Source: Juglans regia | Lineage: Eukaryota > Streptophyta > Magnoliopsida > Fagales > Juglandaceae | Reading direction: 5' to 3' | NCBI RefSeq assembly: GCF_001411555.2 | Contig: NC_049912.1 | Location: forward strand, 25,553,722-25,617,721 | Length of the DNA: 64,000 bases | Part shown: positions 13,222 through 25,682 of the stretch, one piece after another | Numbering within the stretch: position 1 is the stretch's first letter | Layout: each line of letters starts with the position of its first letter | Notes under the pieces: model-generated | The model's input: only the letters and a program-made list of their open reading frames with translations | The model's database searches: none | Told to the model about the DNA's origin: nothing | Translations under genes and position numbers: made by a program

Positions 13222-15246
13222 ATAGTCAAGTAGTTGTATAAAGAGTTAGGAAGCCAAATCTTAGAGAGAGAACATCTACCTTCTCCCTAGAATAAACTCA
13301 TTTCCGTGAGAGCCATTGCCGGAGATAATGGTGGAGATGTGTCTCTCACCCTCCACATCTCCACCCTCCTCTCATTCCCCTTTCCATTTTTGTATTGTAT
13401 ATACACTTTTAAGGTACTCATTTTTTTTTCTTTTTTATCTATCACTTTACATTGTTGTTATTGTTCTGTGATATTTGTTAGGAAACCCCACCCTCTCATC
13501 ATATATCATATTTTTTAATAAAATATACATGCTTGCTTAGGGGGGAAAAAAAAGTAGTTGTATAAAGTTTGGGACAAAAAGGGTCCTAACAAATAAAAGA
13601 GATGGTAGAGTTATCTTTTTCGAAAAAAATGAAAGGAGCGAAATTGTGGTCCATCGTACATCAACGTCCGGAGCAGGTGTTAATTTGCGTATTCCGCGGG
13701 ATATGATAAATCAGTTCTTTTCCTTTATTATTATTATTATTTTTTAAAAAAAGAGGGCTAATTATTAATAATGTCGAGATTTGTGTTAAAAATAATGGTA
13801 AAATATAAGGCATGTGACAATGACCCCACTCTTTTCTCACCTTCTCATTATTCCTACTTCTACTTGTCATGAAATTATTCACTCAATCCTTTGAAATCTT
13901 GGCCACGCTTTCCCATAATTCCTTTTTTTGTTTTTTTAGCCTCTAGACTTCCCATATAAAATGAGAGAGCATATAGGAAATAAAATTTATAGTATTTTAT
14001 TAAATATTTTTTTCATACATTTGGGTGTTATGCCAATGCCTTTGGCTTTTATTAAGTCTTTTTTTTTAAAAAAATTGATAGTATTGAATTTGAGCAACCC
14101 TTTTATCTATGCCGAATGTGTTTGAGTTACGATGCATTAACGTCAATTCAGACTAATATTAATATTGTTTAGATGCTTCATTATATTTATTATTAATTAT
14201 TTTTATTTAATATTTTATTATTATTATTTACAGATTATGAGATCACATTACTACACAAACGTAGCTTAAGTTTAAGTAGTAAAATCCAAATAAAAAGAGT
14301 TACAATTAAAAATCTAACATGTAAGAGCACTAGTATTGGACTCATCAAATGAGTCCAATCTTCAAAATTTGATGATTTTGGTTTTAAAATCCTGGCATTT
14401 GATTCACCATATGCTCAAATGTCAAGCTTTTAACTACAGTACATTCATCTTCATCTTCAAATTTGAAAACTCACTATTCACACTCTATAACCATTATTTT
14501 ATTTATTTAAATTATTGTTTCTTAATTTTGAGCCACAATATATTTAAGTTAAGAAATAATAATTTAAATATTAAATTAAATTATTAATTAACATATAGTT
14601 AATGTAATTGTCAAATATGAAAAAAATAAATTAAAAATATTATTATTAACGAAATAATATTATATTATTATTTTAATGAATCTAATGATTAATCCAATGT
14701 GAAGTTATGGATAGAGAGGTTTTAAATTTATGAAAAATATGTATTTTTCATCAAATTTTAAAGATAAAAATGATGAATCTAATGCTAATGCTCTAATTAC
14801 TCATCATCTTTGTCAGCAACAAAACAAATTTCCAGTCAAATCTAAGAGAAAAATATAGAGGGGGTACCAAAACCAAAGGGAAGAATCTGAAGTGAAAATG
14901 GGTTAGGAAGAGAGAGAGAGAGAAATATGGGAGTGAATTTGGCCATAACACCAGTCATGAGGGAAAGCGCCGAGAAGACACGTCGCGAGGAAAGCGATCA
15001 TTTTGCTTTTTCCTCATCCACTGTCGCATTTCATCGCCGTCGCGTGCTTTCCCTCTTCTTCTTCCTCCTCGGCCTCCATTCATCTCGTTCCAAAAAAAGT
15101 CAAGTCTTTGAGTCTGAAGTGGAGGATTCTTTTGGTTTACTTCTTTGAAAACTCTCGCGTCTTTGCCTACCTTATTCCTCAACCCGAAGAACAAGTCTAA
15201 CTTTCTCTCCTCTTTCCCATTACTCATTCTCTTTCGACTTCTAGAA

Positions 15247-15258
15247 TCTATATAAAGC
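15247..15258 (+). promoter_or_regulatory. TATA box of the ATL gene
   Basis: TCTATATAAAGC is a strong plant TATA box. It lies about 215 nt before the ATG at 15471, which implies transcription starting near 15280 and a leader of about 190 nt. Confidence 0.6.
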
Positions 15259-15470
15259 TCATTCATTCATCACCCACGAGTCCTGACTAGTTTTTACCAC
15301 TGGGTTTTGACAATTCTAAGAGAAATCCCATTTGGGTTTTAGTCCCCTTTTTTTTCGAGTTCCTGAGTTTTGAGAATCTGAATTTGCGTTGTGTTTCGAG
15401 TGAATCTTGAGTAGCTGATACATTGCTGTGGGAAGAAAAAAATATTCTGCAGGAACTTTGATAGACAAGC

Positions 15471-16376
15471 ATGGAGAATTTCTCTAGGCCGAGTCGATCG
15501 GCAGTGGACAACTCACCGGCCGTGGAACTAACAGGAAAAATAATGGTGGTAGCCATAATAGTGCTCGTCCTTATTGTGGTATTTGTCCTTTTCCTCCATC
15601 TCTACGCCAAATGGTTCTGGTGGCGCATTGATGAAGCCAACCCTTCTGCTCATCCCCGCCGCCGCTTCGTCTTCGCCCCCGGCCAAGAACTGGCGATCTC
15701 CGCCACCCTGCGAAGAGGGCTCGACCCCTTTGTCCTCCGTTCACTCCCCGTATTGATATTCAATCCAAATGATTTCAAAGAAGGGTTGGAATGTGCGGTT
15801 TGCCTCTCTGAGCTAGTGCAAGGAGAGAAAGCTAGGCTGCTCCCCAAATGCAATCATGGGTTCCATGTCGATTGCATCGATATGTGGCTCCAGTCCCACT
15901 CCACCTGTCCGCTCTGCCGGAACCCAGTTGCTCCTGAAAGTTCCAATTCCAGCAACGATACTAGTGCTGAGTTAGCAGAGGATTTCGAGTCATCAGGAGA
16001 GAACTTAGTTGCTGGGTATTCCACAGAATCTCCGAATTTCCCCACAAACGTCTTGTTTTGGGGAAACCAGACTCAGGTAAGTTCTAGGGGCGTTTGTTTG
16101 GAGGAAGGTCCTTCTCAATGCCCTCCTTGTCTACCATCTTCTTCGTCAGCAGCAGGTAGTAGTAGGCCGACCGACGGAATGCTGGTGATCGATATACCAA
16201 GGCAGATGACTGATAACTTGTCGTCGTTGTCTCCTTCGGCAAGCAGGTTTGCCGAGGAGGAATCAAAGTCGCCGATGACTGCAAGACTCAGGTCATTGAA
16301 GAGGCTTTTGAGCAGGGATAGAAGGACAAGTCCTCGTACTCCCGGTTCTGTTGATGTTGAGCAAGCAGGTAGCTAG
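15471..16376 (+). CDS. ATL-family RING-H2 E3 ubiquitin ligase
   Basis: Intronless gene of 301 aa, typical for ATLs in gene structure and length. One hydrophobic membrane segment lies at about residues 24-44. The family's GLD motif starts at residue 83 ([15 protein letters not shown]). The RING-H2 domain has all eight zinc ligands: C108, C111, C127, H129, H132, C135, C146 and C149, with P125 just before the third cysteine and W139 at the E2-contact position. The C-terminal half is Ser/Thr-rich and looks disordered, ending in a basic patch ([14 protein letters not shown]). Known of the family: membrane-bound ligases that pass ubiquitin from an E2 to targets, often in defence or stress responses. 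The substrate is unknown. Positional Arabidopsis candidates, from memory, are At1g53820 and ATL3 (At1g72310). The E2 gene at 21-24 kb is a neighbour, but no functional link is implied. Confidence 0.93.
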   Translation: MENFSRPSRSAVDNSPAVELTGKIMVVAIIVLVLIVVFVLFLHLYAKWFWWRIDEANPSAHPRRRFVFAPGQELAISATLRRGLDPFVLRSLPVLIFNPNDFKEGLECAVCLSELVQGEKARLLPKCNHGFHVDCIDMWLQSHSTCPLCRNPVAPESSNSSNDTSAELAEDFESSGENLVAGYSTESPNFPTNVLFWGNQTQVSSRGVCLEEGPSQCPPCLPSSSSAAGSSRPTDGMLVIDIPRQMTDNLSSLSPSASRFAEEESKSPMTARLRSLKRLLSRDRRTSPRTPGSVDVEQAGS

Positions 16377-18572
16377 AGAGCAAGTCCCTTAATAGTTAGA
16401 ATTAACATATCGCGGCTAGTACAGAGTATTGCTGAGAAATCAGCTCAAGATTATTGGAAGAGATGATTGGAGTCCGGTTCTTCCATCTTTGAAAGTTGCT
16501 ACTTCTTTTGGGGAGATCCCCCAGGGTTAATTTCTTCAATGTTCTTTCATTCTTGATCTTGACATAGATACTTGGGAGCTCGAGGTTGCTATCTCAACGA
16601 TCTGAATCTCTTGTTTTATACAAGAAGTTTGTACATCTGTCTTGGAACAGAAGTGAACAGTTTTTTCTTTTATTTGGAATGCCAATATTGTCATGAAAGT
16701 AAAATAGGTTTCTGGGTTTTAGAGAGGGTGGATAACTAGAGGTGTTATTAATATCAACAGCACCCCTGTCCCAACTCATTGCTCAAATTTTTTTTTTGAG
16801 AGAAAAAACTCATTGCTCATTTGAAGTTTGCAAATTTGCATGTGAAGAACAGAAAAAAGTAGCATTTACATGATCAATACATGGCTTTCACAGTGATTGA
16901 GTATCCCAAGGCACAAACGTTTGAACTAGCCTCACATCTCTAGAGATGTATAATATGAGGTCGAATGAATCATACACTTATTTTAGATTTAAAGATAAGT
17001 TAAGATGAATTGAGATAATTTTAGATGAATTGAATAAAATATTATTATTATTTTAAAATTTAAAAAATTAAATTATTTATTATATTTTATGTAAAAATTT
17101 TAAAAGTGTATAACATAAATTGAGTTGAGTACAAGTGAATTTGAAATTCAAGTTAATTTCTGTCAAGGTTGTTGGCTGGAAATCTAAGTTGTACCTTTAA
17201 GCAGCTTGAAGCAAATGGTGTGGAGTGATAACGGGCGCCTGTTCTTGGGATGCGCTTGTCACAATGCTATTGTTTCCACATACAATCTCTTCACCGGAAT
17301 CAGGCCATTTATTTTCGCTCGTAGGTTCAGATTTTGAACGATTTGATGATTATAGATTACAGTGTATTTAATGTTGAGATCCAATCAGCAGTACAAGTCT
17401 CCAAAAATATAGAAAGTGCAGTGCATACAACACTCTTTTCTCAGCAGTTGGTGAGTGAGAATTGTTGCGCCTCTACTTGTGTAGCCCAAACGTTGTGTTT
17501 GTAGCGGTTCAATTTCATTACCTGATTCGACAAGGGTTGGTTATGATTTTTTGGTGAATTTTAATAAGATATGAATTATGGAGAGGAGGTTTGGGCGAAA
17601 TCTTTAAAAAAAAATTTAATCCGTTTGAACTCGAACTCGTTATTTAAAAATTATTATGATTTCTATGCACATCAATTTAATAGTCAAAAAAGGACTGCTT
17701 CACAAAGAGGATTCATTAAATTTATTTTATAATAAAAATAATTTTATAATCTAATAAATTAAATAAAATAATTATATATAATTTATTAGTAACTAAAATA
17801 TTTTTCATAAAAAAGAAAATTGTTTCTCCACATCCTTGCTTGATCATGACATGTTAGGTAACACATCTTTCGAGGGATTACAAATTTTGTTTTCTGACCA
17901 CATATCAGTAACAAAAGCAGCATTATTTTCTAAACTAAAACAGCGGTGCTGCTCAGCATGACTCATTTTTACTGCCGGTTGTTTTGCAATTTGTTTTTTA
18001 TTATTTATATTTTTTAATATTTTTAAATAGTTTTAAAAATAAAAAATATATATTAATATATTTAAAATCATTTCCTTTATCATTAAATAAAAAAAATAAA
18101 AATTCACTTAACTGTCAAATAAAGCAGTAACTATTGAGCCGTATAATAGTTTTTTTCTTTTTAAAATTTTTGCAGCTCTCTTCGATACTCTATTAAAAAA
18201 TATAAAATGATTGGATTATTATCTTTTTACTATTTATTTATTATTATTTTTTATTTAATTTTGCTTTTAATTTTTAATTTTATTTATATATCTTTTTAAT
18301 AATTAAGGTTGTTAAAAAAATAATAAAAAAATAAATACACTATAAATAATAAATAGATAGTAACCTTATCACTATTCTTAGAAAAATACATCTAAATAAA
18401 TAAATAAAATAGAAAGAAACCATTAAATGGAATCACAGAAAATGTCCATATATCCCGTCCTCAAATTTCAGCCGATTTCGCAACAAGATCAATGACCATT
18501 TTAATGTGGAAAATGCAGATGCACCACATTCAAGCTCGTTGTTGCTGATGTCCATGATTCCCATGCACTAAG
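16377..18572. other. Intergenic: ATL 3' UTR, then repeats
   Basis: 16377 to about 16780 is non-repetitive and is probably the ATL 3' UTR and polyadenylation region. The stretch 17160-17560 is of ordinary complexity but holds no long open frame. The rest, 17580-18430, is very AT-rich with MITE-like relics. I see no gene. Confidence 0.5.
16970..17120. repeat. MITE-B fragment
   Basis: Contains GATAAGTTAAGATGAATTGA and the core TTAAATTATTTATTATATTT found in other family members. Confidence 0.4.
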
Positions 18573-19076
18573 TTACCAGGTAAACAGGGCCATAGGTTTG
18601 AAGGGCCGGGCTTGAGGTCTATCTAGTTCGTCGAGACACATGTAAGGTATCTCATTCTCCACTCTCTTAATTGTGGGGTTGAAAACACCGGTGAGAGGTC
18701 CGGATGACGGGCGCCGGTGCCTGCCATCATTGTTCTTGGTCTTTCCACTGCCATATATCGGACCAGAAACAAGATGCCGTTTTGTAAGAGAATTCATGTA
18801 AAGACTACTTGTCGATTTCCCTCGAGGCTCGCTCTTTTTGTCAGTTTTCCACCATGAAAAGAGATGGTTTTTCCATGATTTCTTGCCGGCCTGTTTGTCT
18901 TCCGGCAATCTCTTCTTTCCTTTTTCTTCTGGATAAAGTGGTGAGCTCTGGAAATCTACGACTCTTCCGTGGTGGTGCCTTGCTTCTTCCAAGAACTGAT
19001 CAAACGTAAATCCAACCAAAATCTTTAAAAAAAATGGCATATACGCACAGAAAACTGCATGTGCTGTAGAAGCCAT
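18573..19076 (-). CDS. Unrecognised plant protein (167 aa), start uncertain
   Basis: One open frame of 167 codons. The middle and C-terminus look like a real protein: a basic Lys/Trp-rich stretch (KKSWKNHLFSWWKTDKK, about residues 64-80), then SGPIYGSGKTK, RRPSSGPLTGVFNPT and IPYMCLDEL, ending FKPMALFTW. I recall similar small plant-specific proteins with SGP(I/L)YGS and RPxSGPLT motifs and no known function. The N-terminus is doubtful: the first 35 residues are hydrophobic, and a TTTGATCAG acceptor just before FLEEARHHH would allow an unseen upstream exon instead. A degenerate MITE begins a few bases upstream of the ATG. No signal peptide or enzymatic domain is claimed. Confidence 0.6.
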   Translation of the reverse strand: MASTAHAVFCAYMPFFLKILVGFTFDQFLEEARHHHGRVVDFQSSPLYPEEKGKKRLPEDKQAGKKSWKNHLFSWWKTDKKSEPRGKSTSSLYMNSLTKRHLVSGPIYGSGKTKNNDGRHRRPSSGPLTGVFNPTIKRVENEIPYMCLDELDRPQARPFKPMALFTW

Positions 19077-19084
19077 TTTATGAA

Positions 19085-19275
19085 AATATAGATGATTTAC
19101 AATGACAGTTGTAGTCGTAAATGTATAAATATTATATAATCACTTTAAAAAAATAAATAAATATAAGATTCACATAAAAAAAAATATTTTTTTAATAATA
19201 GATTATATTTTTTTTTCAAAATAACTATACGATATTTGCACATTTTATAATCATATTTAGCATTACTTATTTTAT
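19085..19275. repeat. Degenerate MITE-A copy
   Basis: Contains ACAGTTGTAGTCGTAAATGT at one end and ATATTTGCACATTTTATAATC at the other, around ATCACTTTAAA...AATATAAGATTCACAT. This is the decayed layout of the copy at 36812-36987. Confidence 0.5.
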
Positions 19276-20940
19276 TTTTACGATATCTTTTTATATACCG
19301 AATATTTTCCTTTGGGGTGTAAGAGCTACTAACAAAAGAGTAAAAGATATGTAATGGAGTTGCTCAGCATTTTATTCCCGAGTTAACAAGCAAAGCATAA
19401 ACTATGAAGTGGTGTATTAATATGACTATATCTCTCATGGGACCTAATAACCCACCAGTCATTGAATAAAAAACAACAATTAAAGAAATGGTTTTTTATT
19501 TAAAATTTGTAATATAAATATTAGTGATAGAAAAAAGAGGAAATCAAAGGGCAAACTTTGTCTTTTTGTTCACGGGATCGTGCGACAATTGCGGACCCCC
19601 GAAATCCGAATGTTTCACGGTGGGGCCGGCGCTCCAAGGGCTTATTTGTTTATTTATTATTACGACTTTAAAAAGAATGGGGACACTGCATCCCTTGGTT
19701 TAAGGCGCGTTTTAAGGGTTTAGCAGGGTTGTCTTTAGGTAACTTATTTAAATTTCAACAAATTATAACGATGAGTTGAGATAAATTAAATAATTAAATA
19801 AAATAAAAATTATATATATTATTTTTATAATAATTTATAAAATTATATTTCAAATGAAAAATATTTTTATAAAATAAATTATACAAGTAATATTACTTTA
19901 TTTAAATATCTTATTTTAAAATATATAGTTATAAAAGTGATTATGCATGTATCATTACTCAAAAGAATTTTTGTTGTATGTGATAGGTTTTAAAGTGATT
20001 CTTTTTGTGAGTGGAGAGGCTAATGAGAGTTTGGGACTCACCAATCAAAACAATGCCCTTGAAAATAGATGGAGAGAGAACAAATTCCAACCCCACCAAA
20101 GGAATTATGATTTCATTCCACAACACCAAAAAAACAAAAGAAAGAAAAGCTTCTCATGATTGTTGAGCCATTTACAGTATTTGAGTATATCTGCCCTGAA
20201 AATGGTTCCCTTTTAACCTTCTGAGCATATCACCACTCTCTCCGTCCATTTCATCAGGCTTAGGGACCAACCATCTCATGGTGGCTTTCGGATCATTTGC
20301 AATTTAAGAGTGATTTGGATTCAGAGATGGGTTGAGATTGTTTGTGAATAGTAAAATAAAAGTTAAATTATTTCTTATATTTTGTATGGAAATTTAAAAA
20401 AATTATTTTAAAATTTGAAAAAGTTGAATTGTTTATTATATTTTATATGGAAATTTAAAAAAATTATTATAATGAGATGAGATGAGTTGAGATAGATTGA
20501 GATGAATTACGAATACAAACATTGCTAATCCCATTTTCATACCGAATAAACACAATACAAACTCAGATAATCAGCTCATTAGCATATGTTTCTTGCCTCC
20601 GTTTGCACCATGCCCTTCAGGTCTGTCTTTGTAGCCATCGAAACCAACCCCTCTTCATGACAAAACACGGTGGTTTGCACCATTGCTCCAGCAAAAACGC
20701 TATCTCTAGGCTGTCAAATACGGCAGTCCACATTAAAAAAAATGATGAGAGGAGAAGAACAAACAGAAGTAAGAGGACCAATAATAAAACTTGAACAAAA
20801 TTATGATAGCGTGGCGGCCGTGTGCTGTTTGATCAAAAACTAAAACTCAGTCTATTACGATAACACGACAGCCGTGTAATGTTTGACCATCAGCTGATAA
20901 CCTGTCTGGCATTGAAATAAAACGAGAAAACATCATCAAA
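19276..20940. other. Intergenic between the 167-aa gene and the E2 gene
   Basis: No supported gene. 19550-19700 is locally GC-richer (GGACCCCCGAAATCCGAATG) but without a long frame. 19725-19930 is AT-rich. A MITE-B copy occupies 20308-20520. The remainder, up to about 20940, is ordinary sequence, probably including the 3' flank of the E2 gene. Confidence 0.45.
20308..20520. repeat. MITE-B copy
   Basis: Begins GTGATTTGGATTCAGAGATG and ends GAGATAGATTGAGATGAATT. The arms carry GAGATGAGATGAG and the core TTATATTTTGTATGGAAATT twice. Confidence 0.5.
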
Positions 20941-21042
20941 GATTGCTCCAACACCACTATACACAATTATGTTGGACACTCTATACTTGCGAAGCCTTTA
21001 TGTCACTTGACCCCTATAAATATTACACTTTTCACCTATATA

Positions 21043-24000
21043 TCAAAGTTGAAGCAGAGGCAGGGCCATTACAATGCCAAAGATGGAAACCAGCAAGAAC
21101 ATCAACCAAGTTGGGAATGACTGCTTCCTGTCGATTCTCATATCCTTCACAGCATCTACTCTTTTCACATCTTCTCCCACTCGTTTCATGGGTGTGGAAA
21201 TTTCTTGAGATAGTCCTGGTGGCACCTGCTCTGCAGCAAGCTTCTCGGACAGCTGCTGCTGGTTATACTTATCCACATACTCAGAAAACAGTTTCCTGAA
21301 TGTGGGGCTGTTATGATAAAGAAAACAAGATCCAATTAGGTTCAGAGTGAAACTATCTATAATAAAAAAACCTAAAACATTTTGAAAATAAGAAATTGAT
21401 GCAAATTCCCCAATTGCTGGTACCAATCCTACCGAGGAGTGGATGATGTCTGAAAGCAGGTAAAAGGTAAAATATAATTACAAATTTAAGTTTAAAAGCA
21501 ATTGTGGCAAGGGGTGCACAGAGCCAGCTTCTATTCATTCCTTATATTGCATGATTTACTCCTCATTCCAAGCAAACATATGTTGCAGTCCAAGCACCAC
21601 TTTTACCATATAAATGGCTGCAATTTAATATTATTCAGGGAGCTTTTTGGAAAGAGATAAACGGGATGTATCTCGACATCTGCTCATGACCCATTCACAT
21701 GCGTAGATGTAACTCATAGGCCATATTCACCCATATGTCATTGGCTTCAGTGCACAATGGAATATGCATAGAAGTGAAGGTCTAAAAACGACTTTCAAGT
21801 GAGACTTGGAACAGTAAAAAAAAAAAAAAAAACAAGAGAAAAATCCTGTGTAGATGGTGCAAATTACTTACTTCTTACAATTAAAAGCAAGGGAAGCCTT
21901 GGCGAGACTTTGCTTCTCAGCAACAGTAGTGTTCACACTGCCAGTGGTAGGACTGTTGTCCATCTGCATGAGGGAAATGCATCCAGTCATAAACAAATCG
22001 TCAAAGAGTAACGAGAACTCCAGCTGTTCTTCAAGTATATTCCAATATAAGTAACTGTTGATATCTAACCACCGGAAACTTCCAGCCCATAAAAGATAAT
22101 TCAAAATTTCACACAATTGAGTTTTAATGAGTTTTCATATATTTTCTAGTATCTTTTCTATGTCCAAATAGATATTCCTCTTGTATATGTCCTATGTATT
22201 TGAGCGATGTCTTTTCAAATTTTCAATTAAAAAAGAAAACTCACTCAGCTCAATTAAGCCTTAAGCCAGCTCAAATTTTCCATCAATTGATACTTATTAA
22301 AAAAAACCCATTAATTGCTTGCTCATCAACTAATCAGACTGGCCAAATGTACAATTGGATTTCACAAAGGAGAAAATAACAAAAAAAGTCACGAGCCGAC
22401 TGTCTTAGTTGTTGATGTAAAGGAGCAGAACTTATGTCATCCAGCTTCTATCATAACATATTAAACAGTAACTCACCATGAATGAAAGAAGCCCTGTGAG
22501 TATGCTGCATTATTGAGGAAAAAAAAATATTAACGAAAGACTGAAAAAGAAATATAGTCTACCACAACAAGTCCTTGGAACAATGAAGCTTGTCAACAAG
22601 CAAATAATAGTATTTCACGGTAATAGAGAACACATAAATTGAAAGAGTACTTCAGAAATAGAATCTGTCCTACCTTGATACAGACCACATTGGATTCCAA
22701 CTTTCAGGATGAACTGCAAAACAAAAAATGAAAGGCAAACAGAAAATCGGTAAGCAAAGATTAAATAAAAAAAAAAAAGGTTTTCTTCAACCAGTTCCAT
22801 AAAAAACACTTACAATCGCTCATGGATAAGCATATTTTCTTTTGTGTCATGAACCGTCCGTTTGGGGTGGTCATGCTACAAGGCAGAAAATGGTGAATAA
22901 AAGTTAGGAGCAATCAATACCAATGCACTTAGAAAATCAGAATACCAACGCTGCAAGTACCATATTTCTTGGAAAATTATGGAATCTGAAAAATAGATTA
23001 CCTAATTCCTGGTGGTTTATAGGGATATTGTGGAGGAAACTTGATCTTTCCATAGTAATATCCACCTGATCACAATGAGCAGAGAAGTTTCCCACAATAA
23101 AATTAGATAAATGCCATGATCAGAACTCTATGAAGAGAGGACAAAACATGTTGAGAACCCGATCTCACACTCCAATGATAAACTTAACGAACCTGCAAAA
23201 GGTGTTCCTTCACTTCCCTCTAACACATAATCTGGAATAGAAGGATGAATAATAAAAACAGGGTCACAAAAATGCAAGTATAATGATAAAACCTAAGTTA
23301 GAGAACAAAAGGGCAAAGGTAAAATCAGCAGATAAGGAATATCATGTAAATAAATCCACCACAAGATATGGTGGCAACCCTCTCTATTCAGAGCGAAGCA
23401 AGTGTCACAATACATGAGCTAACCCTGAGGAAATATATGATGATATGTTAAGGAATACCCTCTTCCTTGCATGAGATATGACATTGGCTACAAAACGAGT
23501 GCAGTTGTGGACCATTCACATTCAGTTAGAAAGCACCTTTATTTATGTTGGTAAATTCCATCCCAAAGGTGCTAAAAACATTTAAAAGCTAAACAGAGAT
23601 CCATCCAAAGATTCCAAACAATAAAAAAATATATTCTTTATATTACCCATTGGCCAATCTTATCAAGAATATATGACAAACAGTCTTAACGGTTTATCTT
23701 CTTTACCTTCTATTAAATTAGCCAAAAGCCTGAATATCATCTCCTTATTTTGTATGCAAAAAGAGAAAAAACAAAAGTCATGGTAGAGTTCAATTATCAC
23801 TATCGAAATTATTCTAATTTGTAACCTCAAAGGTTTTGCAGTATTCTGCAGAACAAATAGCATTTGGAATAAACTTACGCCACTCAAGAATGTCATTTGG
23901 TGAAGGACGGGCCACAACATGGGAAACTGGTTCCTACAAATCAGAGAAAATATAATCAACATCATATGCCTTTTCAATGGCCATATATCATCTAAGAATA

Positions 24001-24419
24001 TCCAGTTCGAAATGGAAAACAATAGCAATGAAGCTTTCACTTCCCAAATGGACAGTCTGACAGATGATCTTAAAACCTTTCCTTTTCTACTTTCAATTGC
24101 CAGATTTACGTCAAACGTTGGTTTGAATCTATGGAATCTACCACATGGTGGATGTGGATCACCATAAGGCCAAAACATTTTTCAGACATGGATGATTCAG
24201 CTGTACTCCAGCCAAACTTAAGCTGAACAAGGTATACTAGAGAGGAACAAAGGTCACTCTACAGATCCACATATTATGGACCTATAAATATTATAGTTAC
24301 ATAAAAAAAAAAATTATGACAATAATTACATAAAAATTTAGATGTATCAAAGGGGGACATACTTTACAAAGTGCTCTATATTCCTTCTGAAGGCGCTTGA
24401 TACATGACTTTTCCGCCAT
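21043..24419 (-). CDS. UBC34: Tail-anchored ubiquitin-conjugating enzyme E2 (UBC33/34 type, UBC6 class)
   Basis: Nine coding exons join in frame: 24363-24419, 23879-23933, 23193-23231, 23002-23065, 22814-22875, 22674-22713, 22477-22504, 21872-21963 and 21043-21307, giving 233 aa. The UBC fold covers about residues 5-150. A TPN motif (75-77) stands where canonical E2s have HPN, as in the UBC6 class, and the catalytic cysteine is C87 in KKICLSMS. The last ~25 residues (FPTWLMFLLVSIFGIVMALPLLQL) form the C-terminal tail anchor. Known of the family: ER-membrane E2s serving ER-associated degradation. A short UPF-like leader exon lies upstream at 25474 and beyond; see the finding on an in-frame N-terminal extension. 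Positional Arabidopsis match, from memory: UBC34 (At1g17280), which sits beside alanine aminotransferase 1. Confidence 0.93.
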
Positions 24420-25473
24420 CTCAGAAATACCAACAATAGTATTTGAAGCCCTAGCTGATATTTTCTTTAATACAAAATCTACTAGTTGTTGCCTGATAAA
24501 CATAAAAGAAAATTAAGGCTATTAGATACTTATAAACGTTTCCAAAATATCTTTAGACTATGAACCTTTAGAAAATAACACAATCGTTTAACAAAGATAA
24601 AGAGTAGGTTCTATTGTGTGGGAAAAAAAAGCATGCAGCCGACAATTTTCTGGAACCATCAATTATTTGACCTGATGTAAAAAGAAGAAAAGCGATTGAG
24701 ACAACAGGCTTTAGGGAAGTAGCTAGATAACAATGTCACGATCAATCACGGATATTAAAGGTCATGTATCAAGTACAGATTTTCTGGGCGCACTTAGTCA
24801 TAATATAGAATCCGGGCTTTGTGATGGTACCAGAAATTACTGGCAATACGATTCCTCCAAAGTGTCCTAGTTAACACTTTTAAGGTTTTCGATTCTAACG
24901 AAAACAACGAAATAGTCCAGCATAATATTAGGGAAAAAAACACGTCGGGTTTTCTAGAAATTCGTTCAGATTCAATCATCCAATTGTGCCTTTTGATGCT
25001 TCTCAGAGGAGCACATATAGGGGGACACAAAATAAAAATAAAAAGCATTCATTCCTTCCTCTCCAGCAGTTAAACTCTTTTGTATGATAGAATTCTTCAA
25101 ATCACAGAGAAACTCCTTAATTTAACATACGATATATGTTTTCACCGCTGATTCATCATAATAGTTAGTTCGATCCCAATAAACGGAACAGAACGGAACC
25201 AAATCAAAGCGTCAAAACCATGATCCAACAATAAAAGCTAGGCAAGTATACACCAAATAGAAAAAAAAAAATGAAACGGAAACCATTCCTACCAGAGAGA
25301 GATCGGGGTGGCTGGGGCTTCAAAATTCAGGACTTTGTTGGATGCTCTCTTCTTAGTATTCTCTATTCCGAAATGGGTAAAATAAGGAGGGGCCGTTACG
25401 GATGAGGATTAGGTTTTAATTGAATCAATCAATGCATTAGAATTAGGGGTTTTTTGAAAGTATATACAGTTAC

Positions 25474-25560
25474 CTGTGAAAGCTGTGATCGGAAGGGAAA
25501 ATATCAGTAGGATTCATTTCGGGAACGGTCTTCGTTCAACGCGAAACTCATAAAGACATT
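25474..25560 (-). other. 5' leader exon of the E2 gene (upper end approximate)
   Basis: Read on the minus strand, CGATCACAGCTTTCACAG is followed by GTAACTG, a good donor. It pairs with an acceptor TTTATCAG at 24493 to skip a roughly 980-bp leader intron. An ATG at 25515-25517 opens a frame that stays open through the splice into the E2 coding frame. The transcription start is not determined. Confidence 0.5.
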
Positions 25561-25682
25561 CTTGCCCCTTTTTATTTTCCTTTTCTGGTACTCTCTTCCG
25601 TTATAAGGTACGGTCAGTTTCGTCCACATGACTTTGCTTAGCTACGGTCGACAACCCATTTCTCGCCGCCCGCGTAAGTTGA

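Larger units (their letters stand above)
8616..15245. other. Long gene-poor intergenic region
   Basis: No open frame here has recognisable protein features. The first 350 bases (to about 8960) are of higher complexity and should contain the leader and promoter of the minus-strand NUMOD3 gene. The rest is AT-rich and holds dispersed elements listed separately (9560-9735, 9925-10145, 10518-10722, 12650-13221). An inverted repeat near 12517-12587 (ATAATTTAATTTATAAGAT and its complement) is probably another small MITE relic. Confidence 0.5.

Noticed and set aside
14955..15266. 103-codon minus-strand frame upstream of the ATL gene, Arg/Gly-rich
   Set aside because: It lies in the promoter and leader of the plus-strand ATL gene, over GA/CT-rich DNA, which produces such frames by composition.
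21818..21838. A tract as another poly-A micro-retroposon
   Set aside because: No direct repeat is visible on its two sides; the same holds for the A tracts near 8530, 34985 and 35720.
23663..24178. 171-codon minus-strand frame across an E2 exon and its introns
   Set aside because: It reads the E2 exon 23879-23933 in the wrong frame and continues through both flanking introns.
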